From NCBI GenBank assembly GCA_947624485.1, contig CANQKM010000013.1, positions 1 through 60,217 on the forward strand: DNA of 60,217 nt, written 5' to 3'. Under the pieces are notes generated by a model. That model saw nothing but the letters and a program-made list of their open reading frames with translations, made no database searches and was not told the DNA's origin. Position numbers and translations under genes: made by a program. Numbering within the stretch: the first letter of the stretch is position 1; each line of letters opens with the position of its first letter. Of this stretch, positions 1 through 8,314 are shown piece by piece. Origin of the DNA: an uncultured Clostridia bacterium. GTDB taxonomy: Bacteria; Bacillota; Clostridia; UBA1381.

Positions 1-43
1 ACTTGTGCGCAAGCCAGTAGAGCTAGGGCTATGCCCGAAAAGG

Positions 44-67
44 AAAAACCACCCGCTACGCGGGTGG
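44..67 (-). terminator. Rho-independent terminator of the SLH-domain gene
   Basis: An 8-bp GC-rich stem with a 3-nt loop (49-67) is followed, in the minus-strand direction, by five T residues (plus-strand A run at 44-48). It lies 20 bases past the stop codon of the 87-2114 gene and would end its transcript. Confidence 0.8.
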
Positions 68-86
68 ATATTTATTACATTGTATG

Positions 87-2114
87 TTATCTGTTCAGAT
101 AGTTATACAGCATTACCGCGAATTCCGCGCGCGTGATCTCGCGTTTTGGGTTGAAGCTGCCGCTGTCGTCGCCCTTTACAACGCCCATAGCCGTCAAAAG
201 CGCGATGTATCCCTTATTCTCGGTAACGTCCGCATAGGGCGTTACGTAAATATCGTCGTACTTCGCGTACTCCTCCGCGCCGATCGCGCGTATAAGGTAA
301 ATTGACGCGGTTTCACGCGTGATAACAGCGTCGTCCGCGCGTTCGTTTTCACTTATGATATTACCCGCGGCAGCGCGCGCGTACGCCGCGTCGATCTGCT
401 CGGTGCTGCCGTACCTTACGATAACGCTTTCGCCGCCCGAAACGAACGTCAGAAGCGTCAGGAGGTCGGACTGCGTTATCTTCTCGTCAGGCTTGAAGCT
501 GCCGCCCTCAAAGCCTATCCCGTACTCCGCGAGCGCGTTTATATAGCTTTCCGCGTAGTGACCGGATATGTCGGAGTAGGAGAGAGGCTCGTCCTCCGCG
601 CCCGTCACCTCTCGGTTGCGCCAGTCGATAAGCTTGCCCGTAAACGGATTTACCGACGTGTACGAGCCTTCATACGCGTAAACGGGAACAATATGCGCTC
701 CGTCCCCGCGGTACGTTTCCATGCACATCGGCTTGTATTCCATCTGCGCAAAGAACGCGTCGGCAGCCTCGTCGGCGGTCATAGCGTCGTCAATCGACGG
801 AAACTCAACGTTGGAATACGTGATATTGTAATTTGTGAGAACGCCGTTCGTAAGTGTCATATACGCGCCGTCACGTTCCACTCGCGCGCCGTTTACGTAT
901 CTGTCGTAGCTGCTTGTTGCCTCATTGTACGTGAACTCGCCGGACTTGCCGCCCGCGAGAGCTTTAAGTATATCGTCATTTTGGTACGTGTACTCAATAT
1001 CCTTTTCGTTCACGTCATAATCGCGGCTCATGCTGAATGAAATGATTTCGCCCGTTTTCGCGTTTGCCGTAACGCGAACGTATACAGCGTTATCCTTGTC
1101 GGAAGAGGTCATGCTGATGTTGTAGAAGTAAGTGTCCTCCGACGTGTCCTTGTACAGGTTCACTCGCTCCGCCTTCATATCGGACGGAACGGCAAGCGTT
1201 TTGTTGTCCTTTATCTGCTTTTCAATATCCGCCTTTGATATAAGACCGTTTATGTTGTCTATTTCCTCTATTTCGCGCGGACTTAAACCGCTCTCCAGCG
1301 CGTCCTCCGCCTTCATGTTCGCAGTTGCGCCGCCGCCCGAGGAGTAGACGGAGTAATTGCGGTTTATATCCTCGACCTCGCCGGTCAGAGCGTTAATGTA
1401 CCTGCCGTATGATGATTTCTGCACATACGCGGGGTAGAACGTAAGCTTATCGCTGTCGTAATCGTAAAAGCTCGAATACACAAGCTCCATACCGAGCTTT
1501 TCCTTGTACGCGTTCTTTGCCGCGTCCGCGCCGATAAACGCGTCCGCAGACTCAAAGTCAACCGCCGCGGCGGGATCGTACCAAACCGAATATGACGTAA
1601 CCGTTCCTTTCACGGTGTCAACGCCGATACTGCCCGTTTCATTCAGCGGCACGCCGTTTATGTACACCGTTATGCCGAAATTCCTCACGCCGTCGTAAAG
1701 CGACGCGCTGCCGCGCTCGAAAATTTCCGTTTCGTACGGGTAATCGGGGTTGATTTGTTCCTCGAACGCTTCCGCTATAGCCTTCGCGTCCTCCGCGGAC
1801 ATCGAAGCCATTTTCGGACCGTTGTATCCGTCACTTCTTTCATAGCTGTTGTACGAGGTGATAACGCCGTCCTCGTACGCCGTCACGCTTATATTTTTGT
1901 CTCCGTCCTCGGTACTCCAGTTAAACATGTAGGAATTACCGCTGTCCGTTGCAAACGAGCGGCTCGTAAACTCCGTGTACCCGTCCGTCACTCCGACGCG
2001 CGGCTTGACGCTCACGAGTACCTTTTGCAGCTCGTCCGCGTTGTTGTCGGCGAACGCTGAAGTAAAGCTCATCATAACCGCCGCCGCGGCAATCAGTGAA
2101 ATAATCTTTTTCAT
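87..2114 (-). CDS. Secreted YcdB/YcdC-like protein with C-terminal S-layer homology domains
   Basis: The 675-residue product starts with a signal peptide (MKKIISLIAAAAVMMSF, cleavage near the AFA at 20-22). Residues about 25-255 and 260-510 form two related alpha/beta repeats like the YcdB/YcdC (PepSY-related) domain: each has a helix after SAEDA/GADAA and a block in which GxV or GKL precedes a Y/N-rich strand. Residues about 525-575 and 615-675 match SLH domains (the FKPDEKIT and FNPKREITRAEFAVML signatures), which usually anchor proteins to cell-wall polymers. A third SLH copy appears degenerate. The start is supported by GGGAGG upstream, and a terminator follows. It probably acts outside the cell wall; the YcdB part has no established reaction. 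The gene is monocistronic. Confidence 0.8.
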   Translation of the reverse strand: MKKIISLIAAAAVMMSFTSAFADNNADELQKVLVSVKPRVGVTDGYTEFTSRSFATDSGNSYMFNWSTEDGDKNISVTAYEDGVITSYNSYERSDGYNGPKMASMSAEDAKAIAEAFEEQINPDYPYETEIFERGSASLYDGVRNFGITVYINGVPLNETGSIGVDTVKGTVTSYSVWYDPAAAVDFESADAFIGADAAKNAYKEKLGMELVYSSFYDYDSDKLTFYPAYVQKSSYGRYINALTGEVEDINRNYSVYSSGGGATANMKAEDALESGLSPREIEEIDNINGLISKADIEKQIKDNKTLAVPSDMKAERVNLYKDTSEDTYFYNISMTSSDKDNAVYVRVTANAKTGEIISFSMSRDYDVNEKDIEYTYQNDDILKALAGGKSGEFTYNEATSSYDRYVNGARVERDGAYMTLTNGVLTNYNITYSNVEFPSIDDAMTADEAADAFFAQMEYKPMCMETYRGDGAHIVPVYAYEGSYTSVNPFTGKLIDWRNREVTGAEDEPLSYSDISGHYAESYINALAEYGIGFEGGSFKPDEKITQSDLLTLLTFVSGGESVIVRYGSTEQIDAAYARAAAGNIISENERADDAVITRETASIYLIRAIGAEEYAKYDDIYVTPYADVTENKGYIALLTAMGVVKGDDSGSFNPKREITRAEFAVMLYNYLNR

Positions 2115-2222
2115 AATGTGTACCTCCCTGTAATTTGCTCTCTACAGTAAATACTTTTCAGAACGGCAAAAGGTTGCACCGTTTTGAAAAAAATTTTCAA
2201 ATTTGATATAAAAGAGCAAAAC

Positions 2223-2246
2223 GAAAGGGCTTTTTAAAGCCCCTTC
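2223..2246 (-). terminator. Terminator of the aldolase-family gene
   Basis: An inverted repeat GGGCTTT/AAAGCCC (2227-2242) lies just past the stop codon of the aldolase-family gene and is followed, on the minus strand, by a T-rich stretch. Confidence 0.6.
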
Positions 2247-2257
2247 GACGGTAATTC

Positions 2258-3550
2258 TTATTTCGCGAGGTGGAACGCGTCCTCTATCTCGCTTATTTCG
2301 TCGTCGTTTATCGCGACAACGCTGCCGAGATCCTTCGCCGCGATGATCGCCTTCGCGCTGTACTCCGCGACCTCGAGGCGGTCGAACGCGTTTAAGAGGT
2401 CGCTGCCCGTTACGATTACGCAGTCGTTTTCGATAATCGCGATAGGCGTGTTCTCCTCAAACACAGCCGCCGTCTCCTTCGGCTTCATGTAGTTAGCGCC
2501 GAATTCGAGCTTCGGGATTTTACGCATGAGAATGTAGCTCTCGGGGATCGTGCGCGAGTCGAGCGGCTCGTCCGTAACCGCGAACGCCATTATGCAGGGC
2601 GGGTGGGCTATGATGATTGAGTTGATGTGCGGGTGCTGCTTGTAGATTTCCTTGTGCAGCTCCACGCTCTTCGACGGGATCTTGCCCATTTCCTTAAAGT
2701 CGCCGCTTATCTTGACTATATCCTCCGGTTCGAGATACTTTCTGTCCGAGCCTGTAGGCGTTATGATGAAGCTGTCGCCGCTTATCCTCTGCGAGAACGT
2801 ACCCTGCGTGCTTGTGAAAAGCTGCTGGTTGTAAGCGCGCTTTATCAGCTTGCACATCTCTCTGCGCGCCGCTTTTTCCTCGCTCGATATGTTGTGAGCC
2901 ACGAACTCGTCCATCGACGTGTCCTGTCTCGACTTGTACCAGTCGATCTGCTCCGCCGTAAGCGCCTTCGGCGTGCCTATGTTGTTCGCGTCTATCTCGA
3001 GTCTCGCGCTGAAGTCGAGCGTCTCGAACGACTTGAACGCGTCAAACATCGACTTTGCGCCGATAACAACGCCGTGGTTTTCGAGAATAACTGTGTTAAA
3101 GCCCTTCATAAATTCAGCCGCAATCTTGTCGCCCAAGTCGTTGCTGCCGGGCAGACCGTACTTCGCTATGCCTATCTCGCCGCACGAGAACTTTACGTTC
3201 GGGATAAGGCTCGTGTGCGGCAGCTTTCTTACGATAGAAAACGCAACAAGAGCCGGCGGGTGAGCGTGCAGCACGGCTTTAAGGTCGGGACGCGCCTTGT
3301 AAATATGCTGGTGGAACGGGTATTCGCTTGACGGCTTGTGGTTGCCGATGATCTGACCGTCGGGCGTGATACGTACCATATCGTCACGCGTGAGCGAACC
3401 CTTGTCGATAGAGCCGGGCGTGATCCATATATCGCCGTTGTCGTCAAGGATCGAGAGGTTGCCTCCCGATGTTGTTGTCATGCCGTAGCCGTAAATTCTT
3501 TCCATGAACATTACAAGCTGGTCGGCGGGGTGGAGCATATCCAGATTCAT
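2258..3550 (-). CDS. Tandem class II aldolase/adducin-family protein
   Basis: The 430-residue cytoplasmic protein contains two successive class II aldolase/adducin folds (about 1-210 and 220-425). The first keeps the zinc-site pattern of fuculose-phosphate aldolases: TSGGNLS near 26-32, SSEYPFHQHIY near 77-87, AVLHAHPP near 95-102 and LENHGVV near 155-161. The second has a diverged copy, with TQGTFSQR, SIIIAHPP and ENDCVIV, in which the last metal histidine is replaced. The duplication suggests one catalytic and one degenerate half. Family members cleave or epimerise sugar phosphates; the substrate cannot be told. The start has a strong GGAGG site and a consensus promoter lies upstream, so the gene is probably a single-gene unit. 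Confidence 0.8.
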   Translation of the reverse strand: MNLDMLHPADQLVMFMERIYGYGMTTTSGGNLSILDDNGDIWITPGSIDKGSLTRDDMVRITPDGQIIGNHKPSSEYPFHQHIYKARPDLKAVLHAHPPALVAFSIVRKLPHTSLIPNVKFSCGEIGIAKYGLPGSNDLGDKIAAEFMKGFNTVILENHGVVIGAKSMFDAFKSFETLDFSARLEIDANNIGTPKALTAEQIDWYKSRQDTSMDEFVAHNISSEEKAARREMCKLIKRAYNQQLFTSTQGTFSQRISGDSFIITPTGSDRKYLEPEDIVKISGDFKEMGKIPSKSVELHKEIYKQHPHINSIIIAHPPCIMAFAVTDEPLDSRTIPESYILMRKIPKLEFGANYMKPKETAAVFEENTPIAIIENDCVIVTGSDLLNAFDRLEVAEYSAKAIIAAKDLGSVVAINDDEISEIEDAFHLAK

Positions 3551-3591
3551 TACATATTCCTCCTTAAATTCGTATATTTTTACTAAATATT

Positions 3592-3620
3592 ATTGTACAT
3601 CAAATATATTCTTTTGTCAA
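3592..3620 (-). promoter_or_regulatory. Sigma-A-type promoter for the aldolase-family gene
   Basis: On the minus strand, TTGACA (3615-3620) and TACAAT (3592-3597) are separated by 17 bases and sit about 40 bases before the ATG at 3550. Confidence 0.75.
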
Positions 3621-3655
3621 TATTATGAAACAAATCCGGCAAAATTATTTGACTC

Positions 3656-3683
3656 ACACAAACCGCGCCCAAAACATAATATA
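3656..3683 (+). promoter_or_regulatory. Possible mother-cell (sigma-K/E-like) promoter of dpaA
   Basis: CATAATATA at 3675-3683 fits the -10 consensus CATANNNTA of sigma-K/sigma-E. An AC pair at 3656-3657 is 17 bases upstream, as in sigma-K promoters. It lies about 38 bases before the dpaA start. Dipicolinate synthase genes are known sigma-K targets, so position and gene identity agree; the motif alone is weak. Confidence 0.5.
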
Positions 3684-3720
3684 AACCACAGGATAAAACA
3701 AAAACAGGGGGTAAGAGCAT

Positions 3721-4194
3721 ATGTTTGACACAATTTCCGTAATAGGAGGAGATTTAAGACAGCTTACCGTCGCGCGGCTTTTGCGTGCTGAGGGTTTTCA
3801 TGTTTTTCTATATGGCTTTGACAGGGACGGCTCGCTTCTCAACGGCGCTGCGGACGCGGAGAGCGACCTTGACTACGTGCTGGGCGCGGACATTGTCGTG
3901 CTGCCCGTTCCGGTGACGTTCGACGGTGTGACGGTGAACTCGCCCTACTCCGACGATCCGCTGACGATCGACGGGCTTCTGGACAACATAAACCCGTCCG
4001 CCGTTGTTTTCGGGGGACAGATACGTCCCGCGCTCGCGGCGGAGCTTGACGAGCGCGGCATAGCTTACCGCGACTACTTAAAGCGCGAGGAACTCGCTGT
4101 GCGCAACGCCGTACCTACCGCGTTTATAAAGGTGCAGTGGATGTTGGCTGATTTGATTGCGGTGTGTATTGACTTTTGCCTGTCTTTATGTTAA
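3721..4194 (+). CDS. dpaA: Dipicolinate synthase subunit A, 5' part (gene interrupted by an element)
   Basis: DpaA (SpoVFA) makes the spore-core chelator dipicolinic acid in the mother cell, with DpaB. Residues 1-134 match the N-terminal half of SpoVFA: ISVIGGDLRQL at the start, VLPVP near 59-63, VVFGG near 99-103 and a conserved RNAVPTA at the break. The last 23 residues before the stop (from codon 135, F) are element DNA and unlike any DpaA. The reading continues at 16756 in the 3' part; the shared 18-bp sequence encodes NAVPTA in both places, in frame. The start has a GGGGG ribosome site and a mother-cell-sigma-like promoter upstream. Without excision only a non-functional stub is made. 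Confidence 0.9.
   Translation: MFDTISVIGGDLRQLTVARLLRAEGFHVFLYGFDRDGSLLNGAADAESDLDYVLGADIVVLPVPVTFDGVTVNSPYSDDPLTIDGLLDNINPSAVVFGGQIRPALAAELDERGIAYRDYLKREELAVRNAVPTAFIKVQWMLADLIAVCIDFCLSLC
4105..4122 (+). repeat. attL core (18-bp direct repeat)
   Basis: This is the left copy of the 18-bp repeat, encoding NAVPTA of DpaA. The flanking bases differ from the right copy on both sides, so the identity is exactly 18 bp. The element-side motif AAAGGTGCAG follows at 4128-4137. Confidence 0.88.
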
Positions 4195-4197
4195 AAT
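4169..4197 (+). promoter_or_regulatory. Promoter of the ToxI/ToxN module
   Basis: TTGACT (4169-4174) and TAAAAT (4192-4197) are 17 bases apart. The promoter lies just inside the element, about 80 bases before the antitoxin RNA repeats. Confidence 0.75.
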
Positions 4198-4278
4198 GGT
4201 ATTGGAAATAAAGCTGATAGTATTTTTATTTTCCGCATATAATGTTTAATAATAGGAATGAAAATTCCTATTCGAGGA

Positions 4279-4354
4279 GAGCTCCTGCCAATAAGTGGAG
4301 GACTTTAATTTCAGGTGAGCTCCTACCGATAAGTGGAGAACTTTAACGGCATAG
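4279..4354 (+). ncRNA. toxI: ToxI-type antitoxin RNA: two 38-nt tandem repeats
   Basis: Two 38-nt units begin with GAGCTCCT at 4279 and 4317; 27 of their first 31 bases are identical and they share ATAAGTGGAG. They lie between a strong promoter and a terminator directly upstream of the ToxN gene, as in type III toxin-antitoxin loci, where tandem RNA pseudoknots bind and inhibit the nuclease. ToxN would cut the precursor into repeat units. A hairpin with 9-bp arms (about 4250-4271) precedes the first unit. Known systems have from 2 to more than 5 repeats, so two is at the low end. Confidence 0.82.
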
Positions 4355-4387
4355 GGTTGTTGCTTGCGCGGCAGCCCTATTGCTTTT
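4351..4387 (+). terminator. Leaky terminator between ToxI and ToxN
   Basis: A stem pairing ATAGGGTTGTTGC with GCGGCAGCCCTAT is followed by TGCTTTT, 13 bases before the ToxN start. In type III systems a partial terminator here keeps the antitoxin RNA in excess over the toxin message. Confidence 0.75.
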
Positions 4388-4399
4388 ATGAGGTGCATT

Positions 4400-4939
4400 A
4401 TGAAAAAATTAAAATTATATACGGTAGCTGATAAGTACATAGACTATTTAATGCAATTTGATGATAACATAATGTACCGCAGCGGCGCAAATTATAAACA
4501 AAAGAGAAAATATGTGGGAGTTGTTTTGGAAATAAACGGCTATAAATATTTCGCTCCGCTGTCGTCGCCGAAAGACAGCGATTATTTTTATAAAAACGGA
4601 GATAAATTTATACGCAAAAGCATTATTCCTCTTGTGCGGCTTGTGACATCGGACGGAATACTTCTGAGCAAGGTTAAGCTTGACAGCATGATACCTGTTC
4701 CCGACGAGTGTTTGACGCTGTATGATTATGACAATGAACCTGATGCCAAATACAAATCTCTCATATCAAAGGAAATTATCTGTTTGAGAAAATCAAGAGA
4801 GGTTATCCTCAAAAATGCAAGAATATTATACAATCAAAAGACAAAACACTATCCCAATATCGGGTACCTCGGAAGTACAGTTGATTTCAAGAAACTCGAA
4901 ATTGCATGTGATAAATATTTAAGAAAGCAATCGCTGTAA
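4400..4939 (+). CDS. toxN: ToxN/AbiQ-family type III toxin endoribonuclease
   Basis: The 179-residue protein is full length for the ToxN/AbiQ family. It begins MKKLKLYTVADKYIDYL like ToxN, has the central core block VGVVLEINGYKYFAPLSSPK (about 38-57), then LDSMIPVP and the C-terminal helix ending CDKYLRK. The toxin cuts cellular and phage RNA and is held inactive by ToxI RNA; such systems abort phage infection and stabilise plasmids. The ATG at 4400 follows GAGGTG by five bases; upstream in-frame ATGs lie inside the terminator and are unlikely starts. Placed just inside attL, it may act as an addiction module for the element. A terminator overlaps its 3' end. Confidence 0.9.
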   Translation: MKKLKLYTVADKYIDYLMQFDDNIMYRSGANYKQKRKYVGVVLEINGYKYFAPLSSPKDSDYFYKNGDKFIRKSIIPLVRLVTSDGILLSKVKLDSMIPVPDECLTLYDYDNEPDAKYKSLISKEIICLRKSREVILKNARILYNQKTKHYPNIGYLGSTVDFKKLEIACDKYLRKQSL

Positions 4940-4956
4940 TAAGCGGCTGCTTTTTT
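4924..4956 (+). terminator. Terminator at the 3' end of toxN
   Basis: An imperfect stem (AAAGCA..CGCT paired with AGCG..TGCTTT) spans the toxN stop codon and is followed by a run of T. A second inverted repeat, GCGGCTGCTTT/AAAGCAGCCGC (from 4943 to 4988), overlaps it. Confidence 0.6.
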
Positions 4957-5012
4957 GTTTGTAACCGAATAGCGCGAAAGCAGCCGCATATACATAAACG
5001 GGAGGCGGTAAT

Positions 5013-5135
5013 ATGGAGCTTACTCGGCGGCAAAGGCGGGACATAAGAGCGGCGTACCGGCGCGGTATAATAAAGGAGCTGTACGCACGCTCGCGACTTA
5101 CGCGCGAGGAATACCGAAGGCTTGTCACGAAATAA
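5013..5135 (+). CDS. 40-residue basic protein upstream of the recombinase
   Basis: The ATG at 5013 follows GGGAGGCGG, and the stop lies 14 bases before the recombinase start, which has a near-copy of the same ribosome site. The product has 12 Arg and 2 Lys in 40 residues. Its second half (ELYARSRLTREEYRRL) resembles the short helical SHOCT-type pattern seen in small proteins encoded next to clostridial site-specific recombinases. It could be a recombination directionality factor or another DNA-binding partner of the recombinase; no homology proves this. Confidence 0.65.
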   Translation: MELTRRQRRDIRAAYRRGIIKELYARSRLTREEYRRLVTK

Positions 5136-5149
5136 CAGGGGGCGGTAAT

Positions 5150-6700
5150 ATGCTGCGCGTTGCGGCTTACGCGAGAGTTTCAACCGAGAAGGACGACCAG
5201 ATAAATTCACTCGCGAACCAGCGCGCGTATTTCGAGAATTACATAAAAAAATGCCCCGATTGGATTTTTGCCGGCGTGTACTACGACGAGGGCGTGACCG
5301 GCACGCAGACGGCGAAGCGCGCGGGTTTTAACAAAATGATTGAAGCATGCAGAGCGGGCGAAATCGATCTTATACTGACGAAGGAGGTAAGCCGCTTCGC
5401 GCGAAACACCGTTGACACGCTCGCGTACACGCGCGAGCTTCGCGCATGCGGCGTCGGCGTTATTTTCATAAACGACAACATAGACACGCGCGACGGCGAC
5501 GGCGAGTTTCGGCTGTCGATAATGGCGTCGGTAGCACAGGAGGAGAGCCGCAAAACGTCGGAGCGCGTCAGGTGGGGACAGCGCCGCGCAATGGAAAACG
5601 GCGTCGTGTTCGGGAACAACAGCATTTACGGCTTTACGCTTAAAAACGGACAGCTTACGGTAAACGACGACGAGGCGGAAATTGTCCGTCTTATTTTTTA
5701 TAAATACGTCTGCGAGGATAAAGGTTCGCACATTATCGCGCGCGAGCTTGGCGAAGCGGGAATAAAGCCGCCAAAAGCGAGCGGAATCTGGAGCGGCGCG
5801 GAGGTGCTGCACATACTCAAAAATGAGAAGTACGTCGGTGATTTGCTGCAGAAAAAATATGTCACAACGGACTACCTCACGCACAAAAAAGTTACCAACA
5901 ACGGCGGTAAAATTTATATCCGCGGCCACCACACGCCAATAGTAGACCGCGAAATGTGGGACAAGGCGCGCGAAATACGGGAGAGCCGCGCGGTGAGCGC
6001 GAACGCGACGCATCCGTACCGGAGCGGCGTTAAAATAGTCTGCGGCTGCTGCGGTTCGAGCTTCACGCCGCGCAAGTCGCCGCGCAAGAGCGGCGGAACG
6101 TATAAATTACATATGTGCCGCACACGTGCGCGCCAAGGCAAAGCGGTATGCGGTATGCGGACGGTAAACGACAAGTCGCTGAAAACGGTCTTGGAATACA
6201 TCTCGGATTTTTTCACCGCCGAATTTGACAGCGCGGCGGAGGAGGTCGCAAGAGAAACAGAAACGCTTACCGACACTGACGACGCGGGTGCGGCGCGGAT
6301 ATCCGAAAAAATAGACGAGGTAAACGGTAAGCGTATCAAAATGCTTGACGGCTATTTTTCGGGAAAAATAACGGAAACGGACAGGGAACGCCTTACCGCC
6401 GAGTACGACAATGAGCTAACGTGTCTCAAATCGCAGCTTGACGCTCTCAAAAATGAGCGGAAAATCAGAACAGAAAGACAGTGCGGCTCGGATTTGCTCG
6501 AGACAATCAAAAACGAAACGCGTTTTTCCGACTGCGTGTACGCCGAAATTATTGAAAAAATCACGGTTTACGCCGACTGTCTTATTGTGAAACCGAAATA
6601 TCTCGATTGTTCATTCAGTATTACATACTCGGCGCGCGGCTATAAGGACGCGTACACGACGACGATTGAAAGCTGCGATATTGTGCGCGGCGAAAACTAA
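5150..6700 (+). CDS. Large serine recombinase (element integrase/excisionase)
   Basis: The 516-residue protein has the resolvase catalytic domain at about 3-145 (YARVST with nucleophile Ser11; LTKEVSRFARN at 76-86), the recombinase DNA-binding domain at about 155-285, and a zinc ribbon with cysteines near 298-301, 323 and 334. A coiled-coil segment follows at about 380-440. Large serine integrases join attP and attB through a 2-bp crossover and excise only with a directionality factor. It lies about 1 kb inside attL, the normal place for an element's own integrase, and is in an apparent operon with the 40-aa gene. SpoIVCA, which removes skin, belongs to the same family. Confidence 0.93.
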   Translation: MLRVAAYARVSTEKDDQINSLANQRAYFENYIKKCPDWIFAGVYYDEGVTGTQTAKRAGFNKMIEACRAGEIDLILTKEVSRFARNTVDTLAYTRELRACGVGVIFINDNIDTRDGDGEFRLSIMASVAQEESRKTSERVRWGQRRAMENGVVFGNNSIYGFTLKNGQLTVNDDEAEIVRLIFYKYVCEDKGSHIIARELGEAGIKPPKASGIWSGAEVLHILKNEKYVGDLLQKKYVTTDYLTHKKVTNNGGKIYIRGHHTPIVDREMWDKAREIRESRAVSANATHPYRSGVKIVCGCCGSSFTPRKSPRKSGGTYKLHMCRTRARQGKAVCGMRTVNDKSLKTVLEYISDFFTAEFDSAAEEVARETETLTDTDDAGAARISEKIDEVNGKRIKMLDGYFSGKITETDRERLTAEYDNELTCLKSQLDALKNERKIRTERQCGSDLLETIKNETRFSDCVYAEIIEKITVYADCLIVKPKYLDCSFSITYSARGYKDAYTTTIESCDIVRGEN

Positions 6701-6703
6701 ATA

Positions 6704-6732
6704 TTGACAATTCCGCGCCGTTAGGGTATAAT
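6704..6732 (+). promoter_or_regulatory. Consensus sigma-A promoter of the amino-acid ABC operon
   Basis: Perfect TTGACA (6704-6709) and TATAAT (6727-6732) are 17 bases apart, starting 4 bases after the recombinase stop codon. The following genes are therefore expressed independently of the recombinase, probably strongly. Confidence 0.9.
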
Positions 6733-6777
6733 ATAGCATATAAAAATAGAAAAATAAGGCAGAAAGGAATGTTTTTT

Positions 6778-7569
6778 ATGAAAAAAGTATTAAGCGTACT
6801 GCTGTCGGCAGGAGTAATTGCCGCGGCGCTGGCGGGCTGCTCGTCGCAGCCGGCGACAAACGAAGGAGGCAATACCGAAACGGCGAACTCCGGCAAGAAG
6901 TGGACTATCGCCACCGACACGGTATTCAAGCCGTTTGAGTACACCGACGAATCAGGCAATTTCGTGGGTATCGATGTTGACATCGTTGCCGCGGTAGCGG
7001 AGGATCAGGGCTTTGACTATGAGATAAAGAGCCTCGGCTGGGACGCTTCGATCGCCGCTTGTCAGGCGGGACAGGCTGACGGCATGATTGCGGGCGCGTC
7101 AATCACAGAAGAGCGCAAAGCGAGCGGCTGGATCTTCACTGACGGCTACTATGACGCGACGCAGTGCATGACGGTAAAGGCTGACTCCGACATAACGGGC
7201 TTTGACGGTCTTGCCGGTCAGACGGTAGCCGTAAAGACAGGCACGCAGGGCGCGTCGTACGCGGAAAGCCTCAAGGATCAGTACGGCTTCAACATTACAT
7301 ATTTCGAGGACTCGCCGACAATGTACCAGGCTGTATCGGGCGGACAGGCGGCGGCTTGCTTCGAGGACACGCCGATCATGGCTTCGTCTATAAAGGACGG
7401 CGGTCTTGACCTCAAGATTGTAGAGGGTACGGAGAACGAGGGTAATCCCTACGGTCTCGCAATCTTCGATCCCGAAAAGCAGGAGCTTGTGGATATGTTC
7501 AACGCGGGACTTGCAAACATCAAGGCAAACGGAAAATACGACGAGATTATCGCGAAATATCTTGGTTAA
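6778..7569 (+). CDS. Polar amino-acid ABC transporter, substrate-binding lipoprotein
   Basis: The 263-residue lipoprotein has lipobox LAGC followed by a Ser/Thr/Asn-rich linker. The family-3 solute-binding fold covers about 40-263, starting KWTIATDTVFKPFEYTDESG with FVGIDVDIV and AGASITEER, typical of Gln/His/Arg/cystine-binding proteins. It delivers amino acids to the permease encoded next. The ATG at 6778 sits at proper distance from AAAGGA; an ATG at 6769 directly abuts that site and is unlikely. It is the first gene of a three-gene operon carried by the dpaA element. The exact amino acid is not readable. Confidence 0.88.
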   Translation: MKKVLSVLLSAGVIAAALAGCSSQPATNEGGNTETANSGKKWTIATDTVFKPFEYTDESGNFVGIDVDIVAAVAEDQGFDYEIKSLGWDASIAACQAGQADGMIAGASITEERKASGWIFTDGYYDATQCMTVKADSDITGFDGLAGQTVAVKTGTQGASYAESLKDQYGFNITYFEDSPTMYQAVSGGQAAACFEDTPIMASSIKDGGLDLKIVEGTENEGNPYGLAIFDPEKQELVDMFNAGLANIKANGKYDEIIAKYLG

Positions 7570-7590
7570 CAAAAAACGCGCAATCCAATG

Positions 7591-7612
7591 ACGGACGCCG
7601 AAAGGCGTCCGT
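7591..7612 (+). terminator. Intra-operon hairpin between binding protein and permease
   Basis: A perfect 9-bp stem with GAAA loop is followed by only a short T run (ATTTTG). It would partly end or stabilise the binding-protein message, giving more binding protein than permease, as is common in ABC importer operons. Confidence 0.65.
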
Positions 7613-7633
7613 ATTTTGAAAGGAGATAAAAGA

Positions 7634-8314
7634 GTGGTTCAGATAATAACAAACTACGGCAGTCTGCTTGTCCGCGCAATGGGACAGACGCTTTTGCTGG
7701 CGCTCTGCGGATTATTTTTCGCGTGTATTCTCGGCGTGATTTTCGGTATACTGAGCGTCGTTAAAAACAAGGTGTGCAACGTGATTGCGGCAATATTTGT
7801 CGGCGTTGTGCGCGGCGTGCCTATGATAGTGCTTGCGTTTTTCGTATTTTTCGGTATACCGTATCTGTTTAACAACATCTTAAATGTCGAGCATGATGTG
7901 ATACTGACGGCGCTTCAGGCGGGTACTATATGTCTCGCGTTAAACTGCGGCGCGTACATGTCGGAAATTATCCGCGGCGGCATACAGGCGGTCGACATCG
8001 GTCAGACGGAGGCGGCGAGAAGCCTCGGACTTCCGTACTGGCGCACGATGCAGCGAATAGTACTTCCGCAGGCGATACGCATAATGATTCCGAGCATAAT
8101 AAACCAGTTCATAATCACCTTGAAGGACACGTCCATTCTGTCCGTCATAGGCTTCCCGGAGCTTGTAAACTCCGCGAAAAACGTTCAGGCGAACACGTTT
8201 AAGGCGTTCCAGACATGGGCGATAGTCGGCATCATGTACTTGATTGTAATCACGCTGCTGTCGCAGGTCTCGAAGGCTTTGGAAAGGAGGCTCGACCATG
8301 ACCGTGAAAAGTAA
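7634..8314 (+). CDS. Polar amino-acid ABC transporter, permease
   Basis: The 226-residue membrane protein has about five membrane helices and the HisM/GlnP-type permease signature: [14 protein letters not shown] near 55-63, then the EAA motif [20 protein letters not shown] at about 133-152. The GTG at 7634, 8 bases after AAGGAG, is the likely start; an ATG at 7616 lies before the ribosome site. The 3' end overlaps the ATPase gene by 17 bases, showing translational coupling. Confidence 0.88.
   Translation: MVQIITNYGSLLVRAMGQTLLLALCGLFFACILGVIFGILSVVKNKVCNVIAAIFVGVVRGVPMIVLAFFVFFGIPYLFNNILNVEHDVILTALQAGTICLALNCGAYMSEIIRGGIQAVDIGQTEAARSLGLPYWRTMQRIVLPQAIRIMIPSIINQFIITLKDTSILSVIGFPELVNSAKNVQANTFKAFQTWAIVGIMYLIVITLLSQVSKALERRLDHDREK

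Noticed and set aside
558..1040. 160-residue plus-strand ORF
   Set aside because: It is the antisense shadow of the SLH-domain protein, which has signal peptide, domains, ribosome site and terminator; the shadow has none.
4279..4354. Short CRISPR array
   Set aside because: Two adjacent 38-nt units without spacers, next to a ToxN gene, fit a type III antitoxin RNA; there are no cas genes.
4987..5012. Sigma-E/K promoter for the recombinase operon
   Set aside because: A CATATACATA stretch only partly fits the consensus and overlaps the ribosome-site region, so mother-cell control of the recombinase cannot be claimed from sequence.
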